Source: Prevotella sp. UBA2756 (GTDB lineage Bacteria > Bacteroidota > Bacteroidia > Bacteroidales > Bacteroidaceae). Taken from it: DNA of 64,000 bases. Numbering within the stretch: position 1 is the stretch's first letter; each line of letters begins with the position of its first letter. The notes under the pieces are model-generated. The model was not told the DNA's origin. It did no database searches and worked only from the letters and a program-made list of their open reading frames with translations. The stretch spans positions 40,261 through 104,260 of the forward strand of contig DEJE01000062.1 of assembly GCA_002353205.1 (NCBI GenBank), written 5' to 3'. Shown in pieces: positions 9,064-17,223 of this stretch. The position numbers were made by a program, and so were the translations under genes.

Positions 9064-9104
9064 GCCGTCTGTGCGGTAGTGGTTTGATGGTGGCCTTGAG
9101 CCGT

Positions 9105-9731
9105 TCAAAAGTCGAAGTCTATTGTCAGCTGACCGTCGCCCAACAGGTTGTAGGACCGCCGGTGGTAGGGTGTGATGCCATACTGCCTGATGGCTTCGCG
9201 GTGCTTCCGCGTAGGATATCCCTTGTTGCTCTTCCAGTCGTATTGGGGGAACTCTTCGGCCAGCCGGTCCATGTAGTCGTCGCGCCACGTCTTGGCCAAG
9301 ATGCTTGCCGCAGCGATGGAGAGATATTTGGCGTCGCCCTTCACGATGCAGGTGTGTGGCAACGGTTCGCTCTGCTCGCCGTAGCGGTAGGGGTTGAAGC
9401 GGTTGCCGTCGACGATGATGGCCTCGGGTCGCACCGTCAGCTGGTCGAGTGCGCGGTGCATGGCGAGGAAACTGGCGTTAAGGATGTTGATCTTGTCAAT
9501 CTCCTCGGGCGTGACGATGCCCACAGCCCAGGCCACGGCATCGCGCTCGATGACCGCGCGCAGCTCGTGGCGTCGGCGGTCGGTGAGCTGTTTAGAGTCG
9601 TTGAGCTCGTCGTTGCGATAGTCTTCAGGAAAGATGACGGCAGCAGCATACACGCTCCCGGCCAGGCATCCGCGCCCCGCCTCGTCGCATCCCGCTTCCG
9701 TCATCCCCGTATAGTAGTGACTCTTCAGCAT
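9105..9731 (-). CDS. rnhB: Ribonuclease HII
   Basis: 208 residues, normal for RNase HII, which cuts RNA in RNA-DNA hybrids and starts removal of misincorporated ribonucleotides. The catalytic DEAGRG motif is at 16-21, a further acidic position is in IIVDGNRF, and the conserved SIAAASILAKTWRDDYM helix and GYPTRKHREAI follow. It is the first gene in a unit with the WYL regulator and M6 protease, behind a TACCTTTG box. Confidence 0.96.
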   Translation of the reverse strand: MLKSHYYTGMTEAGCDEAGRGCLAGSVYAAAVIFPEDYRNDELNDSKQLTDRRRHELRAVIERDAVAWAVGIVTPEEIDKINILNASFLAMHRALDQLTVRPEAIIVDGNRFNPYRYGEQSEPLPHTCIVKGDAKYLSIAAASILAKTWRDDYMDRLAEEFPQYDWKSNKGYPTRKHREAIRQYGITPYHRRSYNLLGDGQLTIDFDF

Positions 9732-9782
9732 CTTGTTTCCTTCATCACCCGTGGTTCATTGGCCACATGGAGCTGATGGGTG

Positions 9783-9790
9783 CAAAGGTA
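9783..9790 (-). promoter_or_regulatory. -7 box for rnhB unit
   Basis: Minus-strand TACCTTTG lies about 50 bp before the rnhB start and 30 bp from the end of the DUF4625 gene. Confidence 0.5.
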
Positions 9791-9819
9791 CTGTTTTTCC
9801 GCCGAACGGCCAAACGTTT

Positions 9820-10338
9820 TTATTCTATTTTGATGGCCAGGGCCTTGAGCTGTTGCCAGCCGGCGAGGTCGGTGACTTTGATCATGAAGTGATAGTCGCC
9901 GTGGCGTGCGTCTTTAGGCACGGTGATGTCGACGTTTATGGGATAGGCTGTGACACCTCCGTCGATCTTGAACGACTCGTTGTATTTCCACGTCGTTCCC
10001 TCTTCCTCGCCGTCGTGGTGGTGCTCGCCGTCGTGATCCTCACACTCGGCACCTTCGTGGTTGTCGCCTTCGGTGCTGTGAGTGTGGTGGTCGAAGTTGT
10101 CGTGCACCTCAATGTTGAAGCTGCCCAGAGCCATGTCGTCGGTGAGCATGTAGCGCACAGGTATGACATCGCCGGGGTGATAGACCTCACAGTTGATAGG
10201 ACTGGCCACAGCGATGCCTTGCCCGGAAATCACGGGCGGCGTCATGTCTTTCTCATCGTCGCTGCTGCAAGCGGTGAAACACAGTGAAAGAACGGTTGCG
10301 AGAGCCATCATCAGGCTCATATACTTTATCTTTTTCAT
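9820..10338 (-). CDS. His/Asp-rich DUF4625 lipoprotein
   Basis: 172 residues with a lipoprotein signal (lipobox LCFTAC, Cys about 24). The centre carries an exceptional metal-ligand cluster, HDNFDHHTHSTEGDNHEG followed by EDHDGEHHHDGEEEG, within a beta-sandwich of the DUF4625 type (TPPVISG, DMALGSFNIEVHDNFD, DYHFMIKVTDLAG). The function is unproven; the cluster suggests binding of zinc or a similar divalent ion at the outer membrane. It lies downstream of a TonB receptor and a His/Cys-rich membrane protein on the same strand, which supports a metal-uptake role (inference). Confidence 0.82.
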   Translation of the reverse strand: MKKIKYMSLMMALATVLSLCFTACSSDDEKDMTPPVISGQGIAVASPINCEVYHPGDVIPVRYMLTDDMALGSFNIEVHDNFDHHTHSTEGDNHEGAECEDHDGEHHHDGEEEGTTWKYNESFKIDGGVTAYPINVDITVPKDARHGDYHFMIKVTDLAGWQQLKALAIKIE

Positions 10339-10383
10339 TTTCTAATCCTTTTTTTGTTTGGTCATCGCAAGCGATAACCCTTA

Positions 10384-10453
10384 TTTCTTAATTCTTAATT
10401 CTTAACTCTTAACTCTTAATTCTTAACTCTTAACTCTTAACTCTTAACTCCTA
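10384..10453. repeat. Heptanucleotide tandem repeat (about 10 units)
   Basis: Ten consecutive 7-bp units of the form A[TC]TCTTA fill the gap between the TonB receptor and the DUF4625 gene. The TonB stop codon (10451-10453) is part of the last, slightly altered unit. Confidence 0.9.
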
Positions 10454-12535
10454 AAACTCCACTCCCACCATCATCGAGAAGTTACGGCCGGGCTCAGGAA
10501 CGTCGATGAGCCGGTAGTAGCTGGTGTGATCGTAGTAGCGTTGGTTCAGCAGATTGTCTGCATGAAGAGCCACTCGGAGCATTGTGCTGCCAATCGGGAA
10601 AGCCTTTCCGGCAGCGATATTCAGTGTCCAGTGCCCGTCGGTGGGCTTTTCTGGCGGCACAATCTCGTCTTGTCGTCCCACGATATGAGCATTCAGGCTG
10701 ACGAAGCCGTCGCTCTTGAGGTCGAAGCGGTATTTCAGCGTGCCGTCTGCCGACCATGGCGTGCTGAAGGGGAGCGTGTAGCCCTTCTTCTCGCCCGACT
10801 GTTGCCGCGCGTAGAGATATTCACCCTGCGCGCTGGCTTCCCAGCGGGGCGTGATGTGCCACGTCATTTCAGTCTCCAACCCCCACCGCAGCACACGGGC
10901 TTGCGTGTAGTGATAGAGCTGCAGCCCTTCCACATACTGCGCTGTCGGACTGAGGTAGATGTAGTTGGGGAAGTAGTTCAGGTAGGGTTCCACCTGAATC
11001 TCCAGGGCATCGTTGCCCCAGCTGATGGCAGCATCAATCTGGTACGACTCCTCGGGGTCGAGCCCGTTGTTGCCTCGTTCGTATCTGAAGATGTGATAGT
11101 TGATGCCGTCGGCCCCCAGTTCCTTCGGTATGGGTACGCGGAAGCTCTTTCCCACGTTGGCCTTCATCACCCACAGGCCGGTGGAGTAGTTCACACCGGC
11201 CGACCATGTGAAGCTGTTGAAGTGGCGTCGCATGTCGGATGAGCGCTGCTGGTAGGTGTCTCGCCCGTCTACGGGTGTGGTGAACCAGTCGTTGTAGCTG
11301 CGTATGTGCGTCTGTGCCAGGTCGTAGCGCACGCCGGCGTTCACTATCAGGTTGTCGGCCACGGTGTATCGGTCCATGGCAAAGATGCCTGCGCTGCCCG
11401 TTTCGAAGTCGGGGATGATGAATCCCCATCCGCCTCTGCGGTTGTGCTGCCACTCGCCGTTGATGCCTGCGCGCAGCTCGTGGTTGCCGAGCGTGTGTCG
11501 CAGCGAAGCGTTGGCCGTGTAGGTGCTTTTATTGAAGCGCCGTTCGAGCGAATTGTCGGGCTTGGGCATGTAGCCATGGCTGACGGGTTCCGACCGTTCC
11601 TCGCGCAGATTGTTCTGGTAGGCGAGATTCAGCTCCACCGATGTGGCCTCGTTTCGCCACGTGGTGTGGCTCAGCACCTTCAGGTGGTTCACCCATTGGT
11701 AGGGCAGGTCGATGTCGCGTCGCGAGTGGTCGTAGTCGATATCCGACAGTCGCACCTCCAGTCCGTGGGCGTTGGCGAAGAATCCGCTCTTCGAGTAGCT
11801 GTCCGACACGCGCAGGTCGGTGTGGAAGTTGTATCCGGCATAGCCCAGCATCACGCTGCCGTCGCGCTCGCTGCCTGCCGTGTTGCGCAGTCGGCCGTCC
11901 TTCAGCCTGATCCAATACGAGTAGTATTGAATGCTGTCGGTCGGCACGCGGTAGTCGGCATAGTCGATGAGTGTGGCGTTGGCGCGATAGAACCACGCAC
12001 CCTTCCTGCCCTCCACCTTGGCCGAGATGCCCAGCTGCTCGTTGTTGGTGCGGCCGAAGAGCTGCACGCCGCCGCTGAACGGTTTCGTCGGGATGTGGTT
12101 GGTGTAGAGGGCGAGCACACCGCCGATGGCGTCGCTGCCAAAGAGCAGTGCTGCCGGACCTTTGATCACCTCGGCGCGGTCGATGGCGAACTGGTCGATT
12201 TCCAGACCATGGTCGTCGCCCCACTGCTGACCTTCGTGCTTGATGCCGTCTTCGGTGACGGCCAACCTGTTGAAGCCCAGTCCGCGGATGGTGGGCTTCG
12301 ACTGTCCGCTGCCGATGGCCATGGCTTTCACTCCGGGAATGCCTTCGAGCGTCTGCATCAGGCTGCCTGCAAGGTTCTGCTGCAGGAACTCGCGGCTGAT
12401 CTGCACCGTGGCCTGCGACGATCGCATTTCGTAGTCGCGGCGCTGCTTGCCGGTCACGGTGACGGCGTCGAGCGTAACGGTGGTGTCGGGGGCAGCACAT
12501 GTCATGAGCCCTGCAGCCAATAATTCTGCTATCAT
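10451..12535 (-). CDS. TonB-dependent outer membrane receptor
   Basis: 694 residues. A short signal peptide (MIAELLAAGLMTCA) leads to the TonB-box region VTLDAVTVTGKQ and a plug domain with LEGIPGVKAMAIGSGQSKPT and DRAEVIKGPAALLFGSDAIGG, split here as DRAEVIKGPAALL and FGSDAIGG. A 22-strand barrel ends in the C-terminal Phe (MVGVEF). There is no N-terminal carboxypeptidase-like repeat and no partner SusD, so it resembles siderophore/metal receptors rather than SusC. The start at 12535 gives a clean signal peptide; upstream in-frame codons do not. Its neighbours, a His/Cys-rich membrane protein and a His-rich lipoprotein, suggest a metal or metal-chelate as cargo (inference). Confidence 0.93.
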   Translation of the reverse strand: MIAELLAAGLMTCAAPDTTVTLDAVTVTGKQRRDYEMRSSQATVQISREFLQQNLAGSLMQTLEGIPGVKAMAIGSGQSKPTIRGLGFNRLAVTEDGIKHEGQQWGDDHGLEIDQFAIDRAEVIKGPAALLFGSDAIGGVLALYTNHIPTKPFSGGVQLFGRTNNEQLGISAKVEGRKGAWFYRANATLIDYADYRVPTDSIQYYSYWIRLKDGRLRNTAGSERDGSVMLGYAGYNFHTDLRVSDSYSKSGFFANAHGLEVRLSDIDYDHSRRDIDLPYQWVNHLKVLSHTTWRNEATSVELNLAYQNNLREERSEPVSHGYMPKPDNSLERRFNKSTYTANASLRHTLGNHELRAGINGEWQHNRRGGWGFIIPDFETGSAGIFAMDRYTVADNLIVNAGVRYDLAQTHIRSYNDWFTTPVDGRDTYQQRSSDMRRHFNSFTWSAGVNYSTGLWVMKANVGKSFRVPIPKELGADGINYHIFRYERGNNGLDPEESYQIDAAISWGNDALEIQVEPYLNYFPNYIYLSPTAQYVEGLQLYHYTQARVLRWGLETEMTWHITPRWEASAQGEYLYARQQSGEKKGYTLPFSTPWSADGTLKYRFDLKSDGFVSLNAHIVGRQDEIVPPEKPTDGHWTLNIAAGKAFPIGSTMLRVALHADNLLNQRYYDHTSYYRLIDVPEPGRNFSMMVGVEF

Positions 12536-12646
12536 TGTCTTCTTTGAACGATCAAACGAAATTGTAAGGCGGATTTCAGCCTGCTGAAATCCATCATCGG
12601 CCGGCACTCAACATCGTGAGACCGGCATCGGTGAATAAAAAACGCG

Positions 12647-12985
12647 TCAGATCGTAGGGAAAGGAGGGGCTCGCAGGCTTACCGTTCCGCGGTGGGCCGT
12701 GCAAAGGATGCACTGGCTTGCCACCAGTTCTTTCTTATATACCTTATTATATATAAAGAGCGTAGCAGCGGCTACGGCAAGCATCGGAAGTGAGAGGAAC
12801 TGGCAGAGCACGCAGTCGTGGATCGACATCGACTGCGAGGCCAAGTGACCGTGGCATTGGTGCTGCACACAATCGTTGCACTGCAGCTCAAAGCCAGTCT
12901 CCTGCGGATGGATATGAAGCGACGCCGCAATCACCATTGGCACGAACACGGCCAACAGTACCCACGAGGCGATATGTCTCTTCAT
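12647..12985 (-). CDS. Small His/Cys-rich membrane protein upstream of TonB receptor
   Basis: 112 residues, no named family recognised with confidence. It has an N-terminal hydrophobic segment (about 6-24) and a second one (about 64-80). Between them is a ligand-rich loop: LHIHPQETGFELQCNDC, then HQCHGHL, then SIHDCVLCQFL, with paired cysteines and several histidines. Such a loop is suited to binding a transition metal outside the cytoplasm. It is the first gene of the unit that continues with the TonB receptor and the DUF4625 lipoprotein. The start at 12985 (MKRHIASW) follows the promoter box at 13003-13010; the longer frame to 13036 would begin before that box. Confidence 0.7.
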   Translation of the reverse strand: MKRHIASWVLLAVFVPMVIAASLHIHPQETGFELQCNDCVQHQCHGHLASQSMSIHDCVLCQFLSLPMLAVAAATLFIYNKVYKKELVASQCILCTAHRGTVSLRAPPFPTI

Positions 12986-13002
12986 CTTCAAGTCCACGGC
13001 TG

Positions 13003-13010
13003 CAAAGGTA
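13003..13010 (-). promoter_or_regulatory. -7 box for the metal-uptake-like unit
   Basis: Minus-strand TACCTTTG lies 18 bp before the start of the small His/Cys-rich protein. No operator palindrome was recognised around it. Confidence 0.5.
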
Positions 13011-13098
13011 AGAAAAAAAATCCACTTCGTAGCCAATCGGCTCTAAAATCTTTCTAATGAGCGGTTTATTTAGTGCTAAGAAGACTATATGTCGCTCT

Positions 13099-15372
13099 TT
13101 AAGCATAGGAATGCATACCTCCGAGGAAGTAGTTCACGCCGAAATAGGTCATCAGAATGGTGAGGAAGGCGAGCGTGACGAAGATATGGTAGTGGAGCGG
13201 ACGGCTCAGCCAGGGCAGTGAGCGGTCGTGCACGGCTACGGCATAGACCATGAAGGTGATGAGGGCCCACGTCTCTTTCGGGTCCCAGCTCCAATATGTT
13301 CCCCACGACACGTTGGCCCAGATGGCACCGATGAAGATGCCGAAGCCCAGACAGGTGAGCGCAGGGTAGAGGAAGAGCTTCGAAAGCAGTGCCAGGTCGG
13401 CCACCGACTCGTGCGATGCTTTCATGGCAGTGAGTAGCAGGGCCGTCAGTCCGCAGATGAAAGTGAGGGCCAGCAGTGCGAAAGCCATCATGATGATGCT
13501 CACATGGATGGTGAGCAGGGGCGAAGAGAGCACGGGCATGAGGTGGGTGATCTGCGGATCCATCTGCGAGATGTGGCTGACGAGCAGGAAGAAGCCCGAC
13601 ATGAGGAAACCGAAGCAGAGGATGATGCGGAACCGTCGGCACACGATGAAGCTGACGAGCATGATCATCCACGCCATGAGGAGCATCGTCTCGTAGCCGT
13701 TGCTCATCGGGACGGTGCCCGAAATGATCCACCGCAAGGCCAGACAGACCGTCAGAGCGGTGAACGACAGTGCCATGACTATCACCGAGAAGATGATTGT
13801 CGGGCTGCGTCTCGCCTTTTCGCCGGCCTGCGCGTTGGTGCGTGTGATCCTCATGATGAAGAACAGCAGGAGCAGGAAACCCATGGTGAGGTTGAGCATG
13901 AAGAGCACGGTGGCAAAGGGGAACGCGTTGTAGATGCGCTCGGCGCGCGTCTTCGTGGGCGAGGGGATGGAGGCGGCTCCGAAGGTGTGCTGGTAGCGGA
14001 GCATCTTCGTCAGCGTCTCGTCCATGCGGTCGTAGCGCCCGGCGTGGGCATCGTCGTTGAGCAGGGCGAAGATGTTGCTGATGTATTGTTGGCGCTCTGC
14101 TTCCATGGTCGCGGGAAAGCGGTCGGATGGCGAAAACCACACCACGGTACTCTCGCGGCGCGTAGAGTCGGCAGCCGTCGGGGCAGGGAAGAGCTTCAGC
14201 AGACGGCCTTGGCGCAGCTCCATGATGAGCTGCAGGCGGTCGTCGACCTTCATCACTTCTTGATGGAATTTGTCGTTCTGGCCTTGGTAGTACTCGTGTA
14301 CGTGCGGACCGAGCAGATAGCCTGCGCTGTCGGCGAAGAAATTGTTGACCGAACACTGGGCAGGAAGCTGTTTGGCCTGTCGCAACGGTCCGTCCTTCAT
14401 GCGGATGACGGGTTCGTTGTTCCATGCCTCGCCCCAGAAGATGAAGCCCGTGAGCACCTGCTCGGGCGACAGTCCGCGGTAGCTGCGCTTGCCGCAGAGT
14501 TTCTTCGTGAAGTCGAGGGCGAAGGTCTGCAGCGGACAGATGCGGTCATTGTAGTTGATGAAGAGCCGTCCGAAGGCATCGGCCGTCTCGCGCGGGAGTA
14601 CTGGCGGCAGGTCGGCCGACGATGTGTCGGCATCCTGAGCAGCTACTTGCTGACTCATACCGCAGACAACGGCGACGATAAGGGCGGTGCGCTGAAGGTG
14701 CGGGCTGCGCAGCAGTTGCCGATAGGCCCCCTTCGGGTCGAAAAGCATCCACACGAGACCTACGAACAGCAGGGCATAGCCCAGGTAGGTGACGGGAATG
14801 CCCCACGGGTCGCTGTTCATCGAGAGATAGCTGCCGCGCAGGTCGTCGTCATAGCTGCTCTGATAGAGGCGCATGCCAGCGTGGCTGTAGATGTTGTTCA
14901 TCGACACGAGGCCTTGCTGCTCGCCGTCTTCGTCGGTAATGGTGAAGCGGCTGGTGTAGTCGGCGGCCGCGTTGGTACCCTCGTGGTAGTCGATGGTGAA
15001 GTCGTCGAGACGGATGGTGAAGGGCAGCGGCAGCACCCCTTTGTCCGTTCTTTCGGTGGAAAGATAGGCATTCGTCGTTTCGCCGAGTCGCAGATGGATG
15101 ACTCCCTGGCGCGAAGTGAGATGCGTGAGCAACGCTCCTGCCAGGATGATGACGAACGAAAGGTGCAGCACCACGGCCGAAAGTCTTCTCACCCGACGAT
15201 GCAGGAACCAGGCCACGGCCACCGCAGCGAGCAGTGCCCAGAGGGCCGTGAACCACCACGCGCCGTAATAGTGCTCGGCCACGAAGGCCGTACCGTGGTA
15301 TTTCTCTACGATGGTGGCGACGGCCATGGCGATGATGACCATCACATACAGGAGGATGAGAAGCTTCTTCAT
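13099..15372 (-). CDS. ResB-CcsA fusion, cytochrome c biogenesis (System II)
   Basis: 757 residues. The N-terminal third has the ResB/Ccs1 pattern of membrane helices and an external domain (GVIHLRLGETTNAYLS, ITDEDGEQQGLVSM). A long periplasmic part follows (about 260-480). The C-terminal third is CcsA, with the tryptophan-rich haem motif WGTYWSWDPKETWA near residue 690 and flanking helices with conserved histidines. The protein exports haem and attaches it to CxxCH motifs of apocytochromes outside the inner membrane. It lies at the end of a minus-strand series whose preceding gene encodes a di-haem cytochrome, a natural client. A 12-bp-stem hairpin lies in the 58 bp between them. Confidence 0.92.
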   Translation of the reverse strand: MKKLLILLYVMVIIAMAVATIVEKYHGTAFVAEHYYGAWWFTALWALLAAVAVAWFLHRRVRRLSAVVLHLSFVIILAGALLTHLTSRQGVIHLRLGETTNAYLSTERTDKGVLPLPFTIRLDDFTIDYHEGTNAAADYTSRFTITDEDGEQQGLVSMNNIYSHAGMRLYQSSYDDDLRGSYLSMNSDPWGIPVTYLGYALLFVGLVWMLFDPKGAYRQLLRSPHLQRTALIVAVVCGMSQQVAAQDADTSSADLPPVLPRETADAFGRLFINYNDRICPLQTFALDFTKKLCGKRSYRGLSPEQVLTGFIFWGEAWNNEPVIRMKDGPLRQAKQLPAQCSVNNFFADSAGYLLGPHVHEYYQGQNDKFHQEVMKVDDRLQLIMELRQGRLLKLFPAPTAADSTRRESTVVWFSPSDRFPATMEAERQQYISNIFALLNDDAHAGRYDRMDETLTKMLRYQHTFGAASIPSPTKTRAERIYNAFPFATVLFMLNLTMGFLLLLFFIMRITRTNAQAGEKARRSPTIIFSVIVMALSFTALTVCLALRWIISGTVPMSNGYETMLLMAWMIMLVSFIVCRRFRIILCFGFLMSGFFLLVSHISQMDPQITHLMPVLSSPLLTIHVSIIMMAFALLALTFICGLTALLLTAMKASHESVADLALLSKLFLYPALTCLGFGIFIGAIWANVSWGTYWSWDPKETWALITFMVYAVAVHDRSLPWLSRPLHYHIFVTLAFLTILMTYFGVNYFLGGMHSYA

Positions 15373-15390
15373 ATTTTTGGAAACGTAATA

Positions 15391-15421
15391 GGGTTGCAGC
15401 CTCGTCTGTAGGCTGCAACCC
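15391..15421 (-). other. Intergenic hairpin between di-heme oxidoreductase and ResB-CcsA genes
   Basis: Perfect 12-bp inverted repeat GGGTTGCAGCCT / AGGCTGCAACCC with a 7-nt loop. No run of T follows in the direction of transcription, so it looks more like a processing, stabilising or attenuating structure than a simple terminator. Confidence 0.6.
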
Positions 15422-15430
15422 TGAAGGATG

Positions 15431-17128
15431 TTAAATGGAGCGCAGGAACTTCACCACGGCGTCGCGGTCTTTCTTCGGAAGATAGAAGAACCGCTCGGTG
15501 CTGGCGTAAGCATCCGACTTCTTGCTGTAGGCGTGCCACATGATGGCCTCGATCTCGTTGCGTGCACGGCAGTCGTGCAGGCGGTCTTCAGCTCCCGTGT
15601 TGAGCAGCGACAGTCCGCGTCCCCACAGTGGTGTGGTGCGACACCACGAACCGTGGATGCCGTTCTTCATGTAAAGGCGGTGCTGCAGCATGTCGGTGTA
15701 GGGGTAGATGACCTGGTTGGGATAGCGCGGCAGCGTCAGGTTGTTGGTCAGGATGGGCGCCGGAGCCCAGTAGTCGTCGCTGCCTGTCTGCCAGCGTGGC
15801 CGGTGGCACGTGGCACATCCGATTTCGTTGAACACCTGCTTGCCGTGCTGCACGGTGGCATCGTTGAGGTCGCGGGCGCGGGGCACGGCCAGTCCGCGGT
15901 GCCACACCATGTACTGCCAGAAGTTGTTGTCGGTCATTTCGGGCTGGAAGTTGTGGTACGGGTTGTTGAACTGGTCGGTCTTCGGGTCGAGCAGCGTCTT
16001 CACGGCTTCGGTAATGCCCTCGTCGGTGCCGTCGTGATAGTAAGGCGACGTGGGATCTTTCTTGATGGCGGCTATCACATCGGGGTTTTTCGACATGGCC
16101 GTTGCCCATGCCGTCGTGGTGTAGAGGAAGTGTCGGTCAGAGCGACTGACGTTCGGGATGTTCCACATGGCGTTGGCTCCGGCACCATCCTGTAGCGATG
16201 CGCGCGTCATGGCGTAGGTGAAACGCTTGATGCGCTTCGTGCCGTCGGCCAGCGTGTACCATGCTCCCGATGCCCAGTCGTTGGCGGCTTTGTCCCAGAA
16301 GGCGGGATTCAGCTCCACGTAGGGTGCCTCGCGCTGGTATTGCGCCTTGAGCGAGTCTTCGGGAATGGCATCGAGCAGTCCGGTGCCGTAGAGACCGATG
16401 GTCGATTCCAGCCTGAAGGCGAGGTTCGACGGCTTCGGGTCAGTGTTGAATGCGTCGATGTCGATGCTCAGTTCGGGGTAGATGAGCTCGTAACGCTCTC
16501 CGTCGGGGAACTGCAGTGGCAGTCCGCTCTCCATTTCGGTGATGGGGAGCCACGACAGATGGATGCCGCTCTCGTCGATCGGTGGCAGGAAGGGCGACAC
16601 AGCCTTCGTCTGCGGCATGCCGGTGACCTCGGAGATGTAGGGTCCGTCGTCGCTGTTGACGCCGTCGGCCGGGTGATAGACCACGAGCAGGTAGCCGTTT
16701 CCGCGCTGGTCGGCCTGATAGCTGTCTACGCGCTTGCCGTGTCCGTAGCCCGGATGGCAGTGTATGCACGACGACCGCACGTAGGCCGGTCCGAGTCCGC
16801 CGAACGATGCGGTGCTCGTCTCGGTGAAATCGTGCTCGAAGAGCATCTCTCCGCGTTTGAAGGCGTTGAGCAGGTCGGCATTGGCAATGGCTTCGGTCTC
16901 GTCTTCGTAGCACGATGCCGTGGTGTTCTCGGTCGTTCCGAGAGCTCCTCCGGGGTACCATTCCTCGGCTTTGAAGTTGCCCACAGCCTGTCCCACATAC
17001 TTGTAGTCGTCTTCGGCTTCCGTTGTCGCGTTGGGGTCGATTCCGTTCTCATCTTCACCGCAGGCAACGAGGGTTGCAGTCAGCAACGCGCTGACCATCA
17101 GTAGGTTTGTTTTCTTGAAGATATTCAT
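15431..17128 (-). CDS. Di-heme c-type oxidoreductase lipoprotein (DHOR family)
   Basis: 565 residues with a lipoprotein signal (ATLVACG, Cys about 23). Two haem c sites are visible: CIHCH at 121-125 and CATCH near 437. The pattern matches the di-haem oxidoreductase family often called thiol oxidoreductase, with LPPIDESGIHLSWLP, the MWNIPNVSRSDRHFLY stretch and a C-terminal RNEIEAIMWH. These proteins are exported and found beside imelysin-type iron-regulated proteins; the reaction is not firmly known. Its neighbours are the imelysin gene upstream and a cytochrome c assembly gene downstream. Confidence 0.9.
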   Translation of the reverse strand: MNIFKKTNLLMVSALLTATLVACGEDENGIDPNATTEAEDDYKYVGQAVGNFKAEEWYPGGALGTTENTTASCYEDETEAIANADLLNAFKRGEMLFEHDFTETSTASFGGLGPAYVRSSCIHCHPGYGHGKRVDSYQADQRGNGYLLVVYHPADGVNSDDGPYISEVTGMPQTKAVSPFLPPIDESGIHLSWLPITEMESGLPLQFPDGERYELIYPELSIDIDAFNTDPKPSNLAFRLESTIGLYGTGLLDAIPEDSLKAQYQREAPYVELNPAFWDKAANDWASGAWYTLADGTKRIKRFTYAMTRASLQDGAGANAMWNIPNVSRSDRHFLYTTTAWATAMSKNPDVIAAIKKDPTSPYYHDGTDEGITEAVKTLLDPKTDQFNNPYHNFQPEMTDNNFWQYMVWHRGLAVPRARDLNDATVQHGKQVFNEIGCATCHRPRWQTGSDDYWAPAPILTNNLTLPRYPNQVIYPYTDMLQHRLYMKNGIHGSWCRTTPLWGRGLSLLNTGAEDRLHDCRARNEIEAIMWHAYSKKSDAYASTERFFYLPKKDRDAVVKFLRSI

Positions 17129-17168
17129 GTTTATCAGTGTTTTCTTTTGTTTCTTCTTAAACCGCAGA

Positions 17169-17197
17169 AAGTTGTGCCGTCAGCGACGGCACAACTT
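17169..17197 (-). other. Intergenic hairpin between imelysin and di-heme oxidoreductase genes
   Basis: Perfect 13-bp inverted repeat AAGTTGTGCCGTC / GACGGCACAACTT with a 3-nt loop, without a downstream T run. It is the second such structure in the same apparent operon. Confidence 0.6.
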
Positions 17198-17223
17198 CTA
17201 CTGTTTATGTTTGTGAGCGTTGA

